Source: Nocardioides sp. T2.26MG-1
GTDB lineage: Bacteria; Actinomycetota; Actinomycetes; Propionibacteriales; Nocardioidaceae
Assembly: GCF_950101795.1 (NCBI RefSeq)
Contig: NZ_CATNLZ010000035.1
Location: forward strand, 186,001 to 250,000
Direction of reading: 5' to 3'
DNA length: 64,000 bases
Numbering within the stretch: position 1 is the first letter of the stretch; every line of letters begins with the position of its first letter. Both the position numbers and the translations under genes were made by a program. The notes beneath the pieces are model-generated. The model did not search any database and was not told the origin of the DNA. It saw only the letters and a list, made by a program, of their open reading frames with translations. Of the stretch, positions 34,004-44,300 are shown piece after piece.

Positions 34004-34501
34004 ATGACCCGCGCGGTGTGCCCCGGCTCGTTCGACCCGGTGACCAACGGCCATCTCGACATCGTGCGGAGGGCCGCCGCGATCTTCGACGAGCTCGTCG
34101 TCGCGACCGGGACCAACCCGTCGAAGTCCCGGCTGTTCGAGCCCGAGGAGCGCCTGGAGATGCTGCGCGAGGTGTGCGCGGACCTGCCGAACGTGACGGT
34201 GATGGGCTTCAGCGGGCTGATCGTGGACTTCTGCCGCGACCTCGGTGCGCCGGCGATCGTGAAGGGCCTGCGCGGCGGGAACGACTACGAGTACGAGCTG
34301 CCGATGGCCCAGATGAACGTCCACCTCACCGGTGTCGAGACGGTGTTCCTGCCGACCAACGCGTCCTGGGGCTACGTCTCCTCGAGCCTGGTCAAGGAGG
34401 TCGCCACGCTCGGCGGGGACGTCTCGTCGCTGGTGCCGCCCGTGGTGCACGCGCGGCTGGTCGCCCGGCTCGCCGAGCGGGCGGCGCAGGACGGTGCCTG
34501 A
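34004..34501 (+). CDS. coaD: Phosphopantetheine adenylyltransferase
   Basis: A 165-residue enzyme for the fourth step of coenzyme A synthesis. The nucleotidyl-transferase motif is CPGSFDPVTNGHLDIVRRAA, with VVATGTNPSKS, FSGLIVDFCRDLGAPAIVKGLRGGNDYEYELPMAQMN and the ATP-binding SSSLVKEVA. The length is standard. It lies 42 nt after rsmD. Confidence 0.97.
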   Translation: MTRAVCPGSFDPVTNGHLDIVRRAAAIFDELVVATGTNPSKSRLFEPEERLEMLREVCADLPNVTVMGFSGLIVDFCRDLGAPAIVKGLRGGNDYEYELPMAQMNVHLTGVETVFLPTNASWGYVSSSLVKEVATLGGDVSSLVPPVVHARLVARLAERAAQDGA

Positions 34502-34555
34502 CCAGCCGTTTTGTCCCTACCCCGGGGCGCCGGTACGCTTGCCGACGATCTGTTT

Positions 34556-35134
34556 GTGCCCGGACCCGGAAGTAGACCCCTGAGCAGCCTGGACCCGAGA
34601 GCGCCGCTCGTGCTCGATACCCGCGAGCTCGGCCGCCGCCCGGGGTCCCAGCGCGAGGAGAAGCGGACGGTTCCGGCACCCGCAGATCTGGGCATCGAAG
34701 TCCTCCGTGTCCCGGAAGGCTCGCCGGTCGACCTCGACCTGCGGCTGGAAGCGGTCATGGAGGGTGTGCTGGTCACCGGTTCGGCCTCGGCCGAGCTCGC
34801 CGGTGAGTGCGCGCGGTGCCTGGAACCGATCGCCGACGAGATCGACGTCCGGTTCCAGGAGCTGTTCGTGTACGACGACCAGGACTACTCCTCCGAGGAG
34901 GACGACGGTGTCAGCATGCTCGAGGGCGACCTGCTCGACCTCGAGCCCCTGCTGCGGGATGCGGTGGTGCTCGCACTGCCGTTCCAGCCGTTGTGTGAGG
35001 ACGACTGTCCTGGCCTGTGCCCCGAGTGTGGGGCACGCCTGGCCGAGGACCCCGGCCACACGCACGACGCGGCGATCGACCCGCGGTGGGGAAAGCTGCA
35101 GCAGCTCCAGCAGGACACCGACCCTCAGCAGTAG
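34556..35134 (+). CDS. DUF177/YceD-family protein (23S rRNA accumulation protein-like)
   Basis: A protein of about 192 residues. It has LDPRAPLVLDTRELGRRPGS, the core GVLVTGSASAELAGECARCLEPI, VRFQELFVYDDQDY, and the C-terminal zinc-type cluster CEDDCPGLCPECGARL. The start is uncertain: GTG 34556 is the first conventional start, CTG 34580 has the better ribosome site (GGAAG 8 nt upstream), and TTG 34511 lies nearer coaD. YceD homologues sit directly before rpmF across bacteria and plants and affect 23S rRNA processing, so coupling with rpmF and rnc is consistent. It lies 48 nt before rpmF. Confidence 0.92.
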   Translation: MPGPGSRPLSSLDPRAPLVLDTRELGRRPGSQREEKRTVPAPADLGIEVLRVPEGSPVDLDLRLEAVMEGVLVTGSASAELAGECARCLEPIADEIDVRFQELFVYDDQDYSSEEDDGVSMLEGDLLDLEPLLRDAVVLALPFQPLCEDDCPGLCPECGARLAEDPGHTHDAAIDPRWGKLQQLQQDTDPQQ

Positions 35135-35182
35135 ACCGAGCACGAGACCCGAGCACGTAGAACCGAGCAGTAGGAGAGAACA

Positions 35183-35368
35183 GTGGCTGTCCCGAAGCGG
35201 AAGATGTCGCGCAGCAACACGCGTCACCGTCGTTCGGCCTGGAAGGCCGTCGCCCCGACGCTGGTGACCTGCGCGAACCCCGCCTGCGCCGCCAAGCACC
35301 TGCCGCACCGTGCGTGCGGCGAGTGCGGCCAGTACGGCGCCCGCGCCGACCGTCGTCAGGTCCTCTGA
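35183..35368 (+). CDS. rpmF: 50S ribosomal protein L32
   Basis: A 61-residue ribosomal protein, GTG start with GGAGAG upstream. [20 protein letters not shown] is the L32 opening, and two Cys pairs (CANPAC and CGEC) form the zinc ribbon. It sits between the DUF177 gene and rnc. Confidence 0.97.
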   Translation: MAVPKRKMSRSNTRHRRSAWKAVAPTLVTCANPACAAKHLPHRACGECGQYGARADRRQVL

Positions 35369-36141
35369 CCACGCCCGGTCCACTGACCAACTACGCAGAG
35401 CTGCGAGCAGCGCTCGGGGATCCCACGCTGGACCCCGAGCTGCTCGAGCGCGCCCTCACCCACCGCTCGTTCGCGTACGAGAACGGCGGCCTGCCCACCA
35501 ACGAGCGGCTGGAGTTCCTCGGGGACTCCGTGCTGGGCGTGGTGGTCACCGAGACGCTCTACCGCACCCACCCGGACCTCTCCGAGGGCCGGCTGGCCAA
35601 GTTGCGGGCCGCGGTGGTCAACGCCCGCGCGCTCGCCGAGGTCGGCCGCCGGATCGGCGTCGGTGAGCACGTCAAGCTCGGTCGCGGCGAGGAGTCGACC
35701 GGGGGCCGCCACAAGGCCTCGATCCTCTCCGACACCGTCGAGGCGGTGATCGGCGCGGTGCACCTCAGCGGCGGCTTCGCCACCTCCGCGGTCGTCGTGC
35801 ACCGCCTGTTCGACCCACTGATCGAGGCCGCCTCCGCGCTGGGCGCCGGCCTCGACTGGAAGACCTCGCTCCAGGAGCTGTCCGCCGAGCACGGTCTCGG
35901 TGTCCCCGAGTACGTCATCGAGGACGACGGCCCCGACCACATGAAGACGTTCACCGCCCAGGTCCGCGTGGGCGACGGCCTCTACGGCAACGGCGTGGGC
36001 CGCTCCAAGAAGGAGGCCGAGCAGGCCGCCGCGGAGACGGCGTACGGCGAGATCGCCACCGACCTCGGCATCGAGGACCCGGCGATCGGCACCGCGATCG
36101 AGGCCGCCGCGCACACCTCGCTGCGCTCCGCCGAGAACTAG
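35314..36141 (+). CDS. rnc: Ribonuclease III
   Basis: An enzyme of about 240-275 residues that cleaves double-stranded RNA in rRNA maturation. The catalytic domain shows [16 protein letters not shown], the signature [13 protein letters not shown], and [16 protein letters not shown] with the metal ligands. The C-terminal double-stranded RNA-binding domain has [20 protein letters not shown] and [18 protein letters not shown]. No ATG, GTG or TTG lies between the rpmF stop and the conserved YAELRAALG. Either GTG 35314/35323 inside rpmF is used (giving an Arg-rich leader), or CTG 35365, which overlaps the rpmF stop. The coordinates give the longest form. Confidence 0.93.
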   Translation: MRRVRPVRRPRRPSSGPLTTPGPLTNYAELRAALGDPTLDPELLERALTHRSFAYENGGLPTNERLEFLGDSVLGVVVTETLYRTHPDLSEGRLAKLRAAVVNARALAEVGRRIGVGEHVKLGRGEESTGGRHKASILSDTVEAVIGAVHLSGGFATSAVVVHRLFDPLIEAASALGAGLDWKTSLQELSAEHGLGVPEYVIEDDGPDHMKTFTAQVRVGDGLYGNGVGRSKKEAEQAAAETAYGEIATDLGIEDPAIGTAIEAAAHTSLRSAEN

Positions 36142-36154
36142 CCGAAGACACGCC

Positions 36155-37039
36155 TTGCCCGAGCTGCCCGAGGTCGAGGTGGTCCGGGCCGGCCTGGAGC
36201 GGCACGTGCTCGGCGCCACGATCACCCGCGTCGAGGTCCTGCACCCGCGGCCGGTCCGCCGCGACCTGCGCGGCCAGGCCGGCTTCGCCGCAGCACTGAC
36301 CGGCCGCCGGATCGAGGCCGCCCGCCGGCGCGGCAAGTACCTCTGGCTGCCGCTCGACAACGGCGACGCGCTGCTCGGCCACCTCGGCATGAGCGGCCAG
36401 CTGCTGGTGCAGCCGCCCGATGCCCCGCCCGAGCGGCACCTGCGGGTGCGGATCGCGCTCGCGGGTGCCGCCGAGGGCCGCGAGCTCCGCTTCGTCGACC
36501 AGCGCATGTTCGGCGGCCTGTCGGTCTCGGCCGGCGGTGCCGAGCTGCCGCCCGAGATCGCGCACATCGCCCGTGACCCGCTCGACCCCGAGTTCGACGA
36601 CGACGCGTTCGTGCGCAAGGTGCGCCGCCGTACGTCGGGGATCAAGCGGCAGCTGCTCGACCAGAACCTGGTCTCCGGGGTCGGCAACATCTACGCCGAC
36701 GAGGCGCTCTGGCGGGCCCGGATCCACGGCGACCGCCCGGGTGACCGGCTGACCGCGACCCAGGCCCGCGAGCTGCTGCGGCACGCCCGCGAGGTGATGG
36801 TGGCGGCGCTGGGGGAGGGCGGTACGTCGTTCGACGCGCTCTACGTCAACGTCAACGGCGAGTCCGGCTACTTCGACCGCTCCCTGCACGCCTACGGCCG
36901 CGAGGGCGAGGCGTGCGAGCGGTGCGGCACGCCGATCCGGCGGATCGCGTTCATGAACCGGTCGAGCTACTTCTGCCCGGTCTGCCAGCCGGCCCCGCGC
37001 AAGCGTCGTGCCGTGGTGCCGCGGGTCGCCGCAGATTGA
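36155..37039 (+). CDS. mutM: Formamidopyrimidine-DNA glycosylase
   Basis: A 294-residue base-excision enzyme for 8-oxoguanine. The TTG start gives Met then [14 protein letters not shown], whose Pro2 and Glu3 are catalytic after Met removal. The Lys in [47 protein letters not shown] and the zinc finger [10 protein letters not shown] with CPVCQ are intact. It starts 13 nt after rnc. Confidence 0.97.
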   Translation: MPELPEVEVVRAGLERHVLGATITRVEVLHPRPVRRDLRGQAGFAAALTGRRIEAARRRGKYLWLPLDNGDALLGHLGMSGQLLVQPPDAPPERHLRVRIALAGAAEGRELRFVDQRMFGGLSVSAGGAELPPEIAHIARDPLDPEFDDDAFVRKVRRRTSGIKRQLLDQNLVSGVGNIYADEALWRARIHGDRPGDRLTATQARELLRHAREVMVAALGEGGTSFDALYVNVNGESGYFDRSLHAYGREGEACERCGTPIRRIAFMNRSSYFCPVCQPAPRKRRAVVPRVAAD

Positions 37040-37115
37040 CCTGACGCCTCGCTGGTGGGACTCTTGAAGACGGCCCGCTGCCGCGGGTTTCCCACCCACC
37101 CGGAAGGCTTTGTCC

Positions 37116-37325
37116 ATGGCCAAGGCGCTGATCGGATACATGAACAGCGACCTGCGGACGCCCGCCGCCCTCGTAGCCGAGAACCACCGGCTTCGCGCGC
37201 GCGTGCGTGAGCTGGAGGCACTCGCTCTCCGGCTCAGCGAGCAGAACGACAAGCTGGCCGCCGCGCAGGCGGTCGCGATGCTCGATCTCGAGCACGAGTC
37301 CCTGCAGGAGATGCAGCCCGCCTGA
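37116..37325 (+). CDS. Small coiled-coil protein, conserved actinobacterial type
   Basis: A 69-residue protein from ATG 37116 with GGAAGG 8 nt upstream. It opens MAKALIGYMNSD, then forms one long heptad-rich helix (AENHRLRARVRELEALALRLSEQNDKLAAAQ) with an acidic end. Short proteins with the same MAKALLG-type start and coiled coil are familiar in actinobacteria, but I know of no function. It is well spaced from mutM and followed by a new gene with its own start, so it is probably monocistronic. Confidence 0.75.
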   Translation: MAKALIGYMNSDLRTPAALVAENHRLRARVRELEALALRLSEQNDKLAAAQAVAMLDLEHESLQEMQPA

Positions 37326-37382
37326 CCGCGGGCTCGAAAACCGGGTGTCCGTGAGGACGTCCGGGACTAGTCTCACCCCCTT

Positions 37383-38630
37383 GTGAGCACCCTGGTCGAG
37401 ATCGTCGCACCCCGTCGGCTCGGCACCGGGTTCCGATGGCTGCTGGCCTCCTCGTGGATCAGCAACCTCGGCGACGGCATCGCGATCGCGGCGGGTCCGC
37501 TGCTGGTCGCGTCGCTGACCCATGACCCGTTCCTCGTCGCACTCGCCGCGCTGCTGCAGTGGCTGCCGCCGCTGGTCTTCGGGCTGTACGCCGGCGCGCT
37601 CGCCGACCGGCTCGACCGCCGCCTGATCGTGGTGACCGTCGACCTGCTGCGGGCCGCCGTGCTGGCGCTGTTGACGTTCGCGATCGCCACCGACGTGGTG
37701 TCGATCGCACTGGTGCTGGTCGCGATGTTCCTGCTCGGCACTGCCGAGGTGTTCGCGGACAACACCTCCTCGACCCTGCTGCCGATGCTCGTGCACCGCG
37801 ACGATCTCGGCATCGCGAACGCCCGGCTCACCTCGGGCTTCATCACCGTCAACCAGCTGGCCGGGCCGCCGATCGGCGCGGCGCTTTTCGCGGCCGGGCA
37901 CGCGGTGCCGTTCGTCGCGCAGGCGGTGATGGTCGCGCTGGGGGCGATGCTGGCGGCCCGGATCGTGCTGCCGCCGCACGGCCAGGCCCACGAGGAGCGC
38001 ACTCGCCTGCGCCAGGACGTGGCCGAGGCGTTCCGCTGGGTGCTGCGCCACCCCGCCGTACGCACGCTGGTGCTGACGATCTTCGTCTTCAACATCACCT
38101 TCGGCGCGGCTTGGTCGATCCTCGTCCTCTACGCCACCCAGCGGCTCGGGATGGGGGAGGTCGGCTTCGGGCTGCTGACCACGGTCTCGGCCGTCGGCGG
38201 GCTGATCGCGACCCTCTGCTACGGCTGGATCACCCGTCGGGTGAGCCTCGCGAACCTGATGCGCGTCGGGCTGGTCTTCGAGACGTTCACCCACCTCGCG
38301 CTGGCGCTGACGACCCGGCCCGTGGTCGCGATGGTGATCTTCTTCTTCTTCGGCGCCCACGCGTTCATCTGGGGCACCACCTCGACCACCGTCCGGCAGC
38401 GGGCCGTGCCCTCCGAGCTGCAGGGCCGGGTCGGCAGCGTCAACCTCGTCGGCGTGTTCGGCGGGCTGGTGATCGGCTCCGGCATCGGCGGCGGGCTCGC
38501 CCAGCACTGGGGGGTCACCGCGCCGTTCTGGTTCGCGTTCGCCGGGTCGGCGGTGTTCGTGGTGCTGATCTGGGGGCAGCTCTCGCACATCGCCCACGCC
38601 GACGGGCGGGAGCAGCCAGCGGCCGCCTGA
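37383..38630 (+). CDS. Major facilitator superfamily transporter
   Basis: A 415-residue protein from a GTG start with about twelve membrane segments. The MFS loop-2 motif is FGLYAGALADRLDRRLIVV. WLLASSWISNLGDGIAIAAGPLLVASLT, NQLAGPPIGAALFAAGHAVPF and AVPSELQGRVGSVNLVGVFGGLVIGS resemble the EntS/MFS_3 multidrug or siderophore exporter group. The substrate is unknown. Together with the next two genes it forms a block set between mutM and smc, which are close neighbours in many actinobacteria. Confidence 0.9.
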   Translation: MSTLVEIVAPRRLGTGFRWLLASSWISNLGDGIAIAAGPLLVASLTHDPFLVALAALLQWLPPLVFGLYAGALADRLDRRLIVVTVDLLRAAVLALLTFAIATDVVSIALVLVAMFLLGTAEVFADNTSSTLLPMLVHRDDLGIANARLTSGFITVNQLAGPPIGAALFAAGHAVPFVAQAVMVALGAMLAARIVLPPHGQAHEERTRLRQDVAEAFRWVLRHPAVRTLVLTIFVFNITFGAAWSILVLYATQRLGMGEVGFGLLTTVSAVGGLIATLCYGWITRRVSLANLMRVGLVFETFTHLALALTTRPVVAMVIFFFFGAHAFIWGTTSTTVRQRAVPSELQGRVGSVNLVGVFGGLVIGSGIGGGLAQHWGVTAPFWFAFAGSAVFVVLIWGQLSHIAHADGREQPAAA

Positions 38631-38648
38631 GGGTGGTTGCATGGCCCC

Positions 38649-40028
38649 ATGCACCCGCTGACCGACCTGTCCGACCTGGCCGAGCTGGTCGACGCCCTGC
38701 CCAGCGGCGCGGTCGTCACCGAGCCGGACGCGATGGAGAAGTACCGCTTCGACTGGTCCCGCGACCAGACCGCGGGACACCCGCTCGCGGTCGTCCGCGT
38801 CGAGGACGCCGCACAGGTGCAGACCGCGGTGCGGTGGGCTGCGGAGCACCGGGTGCCGGTGGTCCCGCGGGGCGCCGGCAGCGGCCTGTCGGGCGGCTCG
38901 ACCGCGGTCGAGGGCGGCCTGGTGCTCAGCCTCGAGCGGATGCGCGCGATCGAGATCGACGTCGACTGCCGGGTCGCGGTCGTCGAGCCCGGCGCGCTCA
39001 ACGCCGAGGTCAAGGCCGCCGCCGCGGAGCACGGGCTCTGGTACCCGCCCGACCCGTCGTCGTACGAGATCTGCTCGGTCGGCGGCAACGTCGCGACCAA
39101 CGCCGGCGGCCTGTGCTGCGTGAAGTACGGCGTCACCACCGACTACGTGCTCGGCCTCGACGTCGTCCTCGCCGACGGCACGCTGGTCACGCTCGGCGGC
39201 AAGCGGATCAAGGACGTGGCCGGGCTGAGCCTGCTCAAGCTCTTCGTCGGCAGCGAGGGCACGCTCGGCATCGTCACCCGCGCGCTGCTGCGGCTGGTGC
39301 CGGCCCAGGAGGCACGCTCGACGCTGGTGGCGGCCTTCGGGGACGTCGGCGCCGCGGCGCGGGCCGTCGTCGCGACCGGGCGGCGGATCCGGCCCTCGAT
39401 GATGGAGCTGATGGACCAGGCGGCGGTGAACGCCGTCGAGGACCACCGGCCGATGGGGCTGGACCGCACCGCCGGCGCACTGCTGGTCGCGCAGTCGGAT
39501 GCCCCTGCGGCCGCGCGCGCCGTGGAGGTCGAGACGATGCGGGCGGCGTGCGAGGCGGCCGGTGCCACGGAGGTCTTCGTCACCGACGACCCGGACGAGG
39601 GCGAGCTGTTCGTCGCCGCCCGTCGCGCGGCCTTCCCCGCGATCGAGGCCCGCGGTGCGCTGCTGCTCGAGGACGTCGGCGTACCGGTGCCGCAGCTGCC
39701 CGCGCTGCTGGCGGCGATCGAGACGATCGCGGCCGAGCACGGGGTCGAGATCCCGGTCGTCGCCCACGCGGGCGACGGCAACACCCACCCGATCATCGTC
39801 TACGACGCAGGAGACGCCGACTCCGAGCGCCGCGCCCGCGCGGCCTTCGACGACGTCATGCGGGCCGCGATCGCCCTGGGTGGGACGATCACCGGCGAGC
39901 ACGGCGTGGGCCGGGCCAAGAAGGCGGCGCTGCCCGACCAGCTCGGCCCCGAGGTGATGGCGCTGACCCGCCGGGTCAAGGACGCCCTCGACCCGCTGGG
40001 GATCCTCAACCCGGGCGCGATCCTCTAG
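38649..40028 (+). CDS. GlcD-type FAD-linked oxidase (glycolate/lactate oxidase-like)
   Basis: A protein of about 459 residues from ATG 38649 (an in-frame TTG at 38637 is possible). The FAD-binding PCMH domain has VPVVPRGAGSGLSGGSTAVEGG and SVGGNVATNAGGLCCVKYGVTTDYVLGLDVVLADG, then LKLFVGSEGTLGIVTRALLRL. The FAD-oxidase C-terminal domain has VVAHAGDGNTHPIIVYD and GTITGEHGVGRAKK. GlcD oxidises glycolate to glyoxylate; D-lactate and 2-hydroxyglutarate oxidases share the fold. GlcE and GlcF partners are absent. The next gene is a glyoxylate-type aminotransferase 10 nt away, which favours glycolate. Confidence 0.87.
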   Translation: MHPLTDLSDLAELVDALPSGAVVTEPDAMEKYRFDWSRDQTAGHPLAVVRVEDAAQVQTAVRWAAEHRVPVVPRGAGSGLSGGSTAVEGGLVLSLERMRAIEIDVDCRVAVVEPGALNAEVKAAAAEHGLWYPPDPSSYEICSVGGNVATNAGGLCCVKYGVTTDYVLGLDVVLADGTLVTLGGKRIKDVAGLSLLKLFVGSEGTLGIVTRALLRLVPAQEARSTLVAAFGDVGAAARAVVATGRRIRPSMMELMDQAAVNAVEDHRPMGLDRTAGALLVAQSDAPAAARAVEVETMRAACEAAGATEVFVTDDPDEGELFVAARRAAFPAIEARGALLLEDVGVPVPQLPALLAAIETIAAEHGVEIPVVAHAGDGNTHPIIVYDAGDADSERRARAAFDDVMRAAIALGGTITGEHGVGRAKKAALPDQLGPEVMALTRRVKDALDPLGILNPGAIL

Positions 40029-40038
40029 CGTCGGGGCC

Positions 40039-41130
40039 ATGATCCACGACCGCCACCTGTTCGGCCCCGGACCCACGAACCCCTACCCGGAGGCGACGCT
40101 CGCCCTCGGCGCCCCGATCCTCGGCCACCTGGACCCGGCGTTCCTCGAGCTCATGGACGACACCTGCGCGATGCTCCGCCAGGTGTGGGGCACCAGCAAC
40201 GCCCGCACCCTGCCGATCTCGGCGACCGGCTCGGCCGGCATGGAAGCGGCGTTCGTCAACACCGTCCACCCCGGCGACGTCGTGGTCGTGGCCGTCAACG
40301 GCCTGTTCGGCCAGCGGATGTGCGACGTCGCGGCCCGCTGCGGCGCCGAGGTCGTGCCGGTCGAGCACGACTGGGGCCAGCCGGTCGACGTCGAGCGGGT
40401 GCTCGCCGCGCACCCGGCCCCGGCGATCATCGCCGCCGTGCACGCCGAGACCTCGACCGGTGTGCGCTCCGACATCGCCGCGCTCGGCGCCGGGAAGGGC
40501 GACGCGCTGCTGCTGGTCGACGCCGTCACCAGCATCGGCGGCATCGAGCTGCGCGCCGACGACTGGGGCGTCGACGTCGGCTACGCCGGCACCCAGAAGT
40601 GCCTCGGCGTCGCACCCGGCCTCGCGCCGTTCACGATCAACGACCGCGCCTTCGCCCGCCGGGTGGAGAGGCCGCAGTCGTGGTACCTCGACCTCGGCCT
40701 GCTCGGCGGGTACGTCGGCGAGGCCAGTGGGTCCGGCGGCCGGACCTACCACCACACCGCGCCGGTGGCGATGGTCGCGAGCCTCCATGCCGGGCTGACC
40801 CGGATCCTCGACGAGGGCCTCGAGGCCGTGTGGGCACGGCACGAGGCCGCCGGGCGACAGCTCCAGGACGGCCTGGAGGAGATGGGGCTGGAGCTGTTCG
40901 CGGCCGAGGGGCACCGGCTGCCCGAGCTCACCACCGTCAAGGTGCCCGAGGGCGTCGACTCCGCCGCGGTGCGCCGCTACCTGCTCACGAACCACGACCT
41001 CGAGATCGGCGCCGGGGCCGGGTCGTTCGCCGCGAGCGTCTGGCGGATCGGCCTGATGGGTCCCAACGCGCGCCCCGACCGGGTGCTGCTCGTGCTCGCG
41101 GCCCTCCGGGACGCGCTCGGCCGCGTCTGA
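40039..41130 (+). CDS. Class V aminotransferase, alanine/serine-glyoxylate type
   Basis: A 363-residue PLP enzyme. FGPGPTNPYPEATLAL opens the protein. ATGSAGMEAAFVNTV binds the cofactor phosphate, AAVHAETSTGVRSDI and LLLVDAVTSIGGIELRADDWGVD contain the PLP-binding Asp, and the Schiff-base Lys is in YAGTQKCLGVAPGLAPF. The family converts glyoxylate to glycine with serine or alanine as donor. It lies 10 nt after the GlcD-type oxidase, so the pair can be read as glycolate to glyoxylate to glycine. A long hairpin follows the stop. Confidence 0.9.
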   Translation: MIHDRHLFGPGPTNPYPEATLALGAPILGHLDPAFLELMDDTCAMLRQVWGTSNARTLPISATGSAGMEAAFVNTVHPGDVVVVAVNGLFGQRMCDVAARCGAEVVPVEHDWGQPVDVERVLAAHPAPAIIAAVHAETSTGVRSDIAALGAGKGDALLLVDAVTSIGGIELRADDWGVDVGYAGTQKCLGVAPGLAPFTINDRAFARRVERPQSWYLDLGLLGGYVGEASGSGGRTYHHTAPVAMVASLHAGLTRILDEGLEAVWARHEAAGRQLQDGLEEMGLELFAAEGHRLPELTTVKVPEGVDSAAVRRYLLTNHDLEIGAGAGSFAASVWRIGLMGPNARPDRVLLVLAALRDALGRV

Positions 41131-41170
41131 GGCCCCCTGGGACCGACCCCGGAGCCGTCCGGCGGCGTAC

Positions 41171-41224
41171 TCCCTGACGATCGGGCCCCCTGGGAACGCT
41201 CCCAAAGGGCCCGATCGTCAGGGA
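41171..41224. terminator. Long hairpin terminator before smc
   Basis: TCCCTGACGATCGGGCCC (41171-41188) pairs perfectly with 41207-41224. An inner TGGGA/TCCCA continues the helix to an ACGC loop. It closes the MFS-oxidase-aminotransferase block and is symmetric enough to work in both directions. Confidence 0.8.
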
Positions 41225-41398
41225 CTACCGCGCCGAGACGCGCTCAGCCACGCGTGACGGTGATGCCACGGATCGGCGGGTGGGCCCGGTATCGTGAGCC
41301 GCGCTGAGCTTCCCCCAAGCCGCGGCTGCCATGATGGGCGGCCTTCGTCCTCAGTCGCACCGACGAGTCGCCGTGCCCGAACGAGCTGGGAGCCCGCG

Positions 41399-44300
41399 TT
41401 GTACCTGAAGAGCCTGACCCTCAAGGGGTTCAAGTCCTTCGCCTCCTCGACGACGCTGCAGCTCGAGCCCGGCATCACCTGCATCGTGGGCCCCAACGGC
41501 TCCGGCAAGTCCAACGTCGTCGACGCGCTGGCCTGGGTGATGGGCGAGCAGGGCGCCAAGTCGCTGCGCGGCGGCAAGATGGAGGACGTCATCTTCGCCG
41601 GCACCTCCGGCCGCCCTCCGCTGGGCCGGGCCGAGGTGCTGCTCACCATCGACAACTCCGACGGCGCGCTGCCGATCGAGTACGCCGAGGTGACGATCAG
41701 CCGCACGATGTTCCGCAGCGGCGGGTCGGAGTACGCCATCAACGGCAGCTCCTGCCGGCTGCTCGACGTGCAGGAGCTGCTCTCCGACAGCGGCATCGGC
41801 CGCGAGATGCACGTGATCGTCGGGCAGGGCCAGCTCGACACGATCCTGCACGCGACTCCGGAGGACCGCCGCGGCTTCATCGAGGAGGCCGCCGGCGTCC
41901 TCAAGCACCGCAAGCGCAAGGAGAAGGCGCTCCGCAAGCTCGACTCCACCGAGGGCAACCTCACCCGTCTCAGCGACCTGCTCACCGAGATCCGCCGCCA
42001 GCTCAAGCCGCTCGGCCGGCAGGCCGAGGTGGCCCGCAAGGCCGCCGGCGTGCAGGCCGACGTCCGCGACGCCCGGGCCCGCCTGATCGCCGACGACCTC
42101 GTCACCGCCCGCACCGCGCTCCAGCAGGAGCTCGCCGACGAGTCGATCCTCGTCGAGCGCCGCGAGCAGGTGGAGGCCGAGATCGCCAAGGCCCGCGAGG
42201 TCGAGGCGGGACTCGAGGAGGCGCTGCGCGAGGACCTGCCGGCGCTGTCGCGGGCGCAGGAGACCTGGTTCGCGCTCTCCGGGCTGCGCGAGCGGCTCCG
42301 CGGCACCCAGTCGCTCGCCGCCGAGCGGGTCCGCAACGCCGCCGGCACCGCCGACGTCGAGGAGGCCCGCTCGGGACGCGACCCCGACCAGCTCGAGGCC
42401 GAGGCCGAGCAGGTGCGCGAGCAGGAGCGGCGGATCGCCGCGGAGGTCGACGAGCACCGGGTCGCGCTCGAGCAGGCGGTCACCGCCCGCCGGGCCGCCG
42501 AGGACGCCGCGGCCGAGGAGGAGCGCCGCATCGCCGGACTCCAGCGCGCCGCCGCCGACCGCCGTGAGGGCCTCGCCCGCCTGCACGGCCAGGTCAACGC
42601 GCTCAAGTCCCGCGCCGCCGCCGCCGACGAGGAGGTCGGCCGGCTCCGGCTGGCCCGCGAGGAGGCCGTCGCCCGCGCGGACCGTGCCCAGCGCGACTTC
42701 ACCTCCCTGGAGACCAAGGTCGCCGGCCTCGACGCCGGCGAGGAGGGCCTCGACGCCGAGCACGAGGCCGCCGTCGCCGAGCTCGACGACATCGAGGAGC
42801 GGCTCGCCAAGGCCCGCGACGAGGCGCTGCAGGCCGATCGCGACCGTACGGCGCTCGCCGCCCGCAAGGACGCCCTCGAGATGGGCCTCAACCGCAAGGA
42901 CGGCGCCGGCGCGCTGCTGGCCGCCACCGAGTCGGTCTCGGGCCTCCTCGGCTCGGTCGCCGCACTGCTCTCGGTGCGCAGCGGCTTCGAGACCGCGGTC
43001 GCCCAGGCGCTCGGGTCGGCCGCGGACGCGGTCGCCGTCACCGATGCGGACGCCGCGGTCCGCGCGATCGCCCACCTCAAGGGCGACGACCTCGGCCGCG
43101 CCGGCATGCTGCTCGGCGGGGGACCGGTCGCCGACCGCGACTGGCCGGGACTGCCCGCGAGCGCGACGTACGCCATCGACGTCGTCGAATGCCCCGACAC
43201 GCTGCGCTCGGCACTGGACCGCCTGCTGTTCAAGGTCGCGGTCGTCGACGACCTCGACGCCGCTCGCGCACTGGTCGCCGACGCACCCGACATCACCGCG
43301 GTCACCCGCGAGGGCGACGTGCTCGGCGCCCACTTCGCCTCCGGCGGCTCCTCGAGCCAGCCGACGCTGATCGAGGTCCAGGCCGCGGTCGACGAGGCGA
43401 CCGAGCAGCTCGCCGAGGCGGTCGCGTCCTCGGAGCGGCTCGGCTTCGACATGTCCCGCCTGGAGAGTGAGCGGCTGGAGGCCCGGAAGCGCGTCGACGT
43501 CGCGCTCGCCAAGCTGCACGAGTCGGACGCGACGCTGGCCGCGGTCGCCGAGGAGCTCGGCCAGTACGGCTCACAGGCGCGCGCCGCCCGCGGCGAGGCC
43601 GACCGGCTCGCCCAGGCCATCGAGAAGGCCGAGGAGGCGCGCGCCCAGGCGATGACCGGGCTGGCCGACCTCGAGTCGCGGCTCGCCTCCGCCGAGGACG
43701 CCCCCGACGAGGAGCCCGACACTTCTGTCCGGGAGCGGCTGGTCGAGGAGGCCCGCACCGCCCGGCAGGCCGAGATGGACAGCCGGCTGGCGCTGCGCAC
43801 CTCCGAGGAGCGCTCCCGCGCCCTGCATGGCCGCGCCGACGCGATGGTCCGTGCGGCCACGGCCGAGCGCGAGGCCCGCGCCCGGGCCGCCGAGCGGCGC
43901 GAGCGCCTGATCCGCGAGGGCCGGGCCGCCGAGGCCGTCGGCGTCGCGGTCGGCTATGTCCTCACTCGCCTCGAGGTCTCCATCCACCGCGCGACCGAGG
44001 CCCGTACCGCGGTCGAGCAGGCCCGCAGCGGGCGTGAGCAGCAGCTGCTCACCGTCCGTTCCGAGCTGCGCCGCCTCGACAAGGAGCACGACGACCTCGT
44101 CAACTCCGTGCACCGCGACGAGATGGCCCGCACCCAGCAGCGGATGCGCATCGAGCAGCTCGAGGAGCGTGCGCTCGAGGAGCTCGGCCTCGACGCCGAC
44201 GCCCTGGTCGCCGACTACGGCCCCGACCAGCTGGTCCCCTTCGTCGGCGAGGTCGAGGAGGGCCAAGAGCCCCCGGAGCCGGTGCCGTTCGTGCGCGAGG

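Noticed and set aside
36951-40076. A minus-strand open frame of about 1040 codons opposite mutM, the MFS transporter and the oxidase
   Set aside because: Its product is rich in Arg, Gln, His and Gly with no domain, and three well-defined plus-strand genes lie opposite. High GC keeps antisense frames open.
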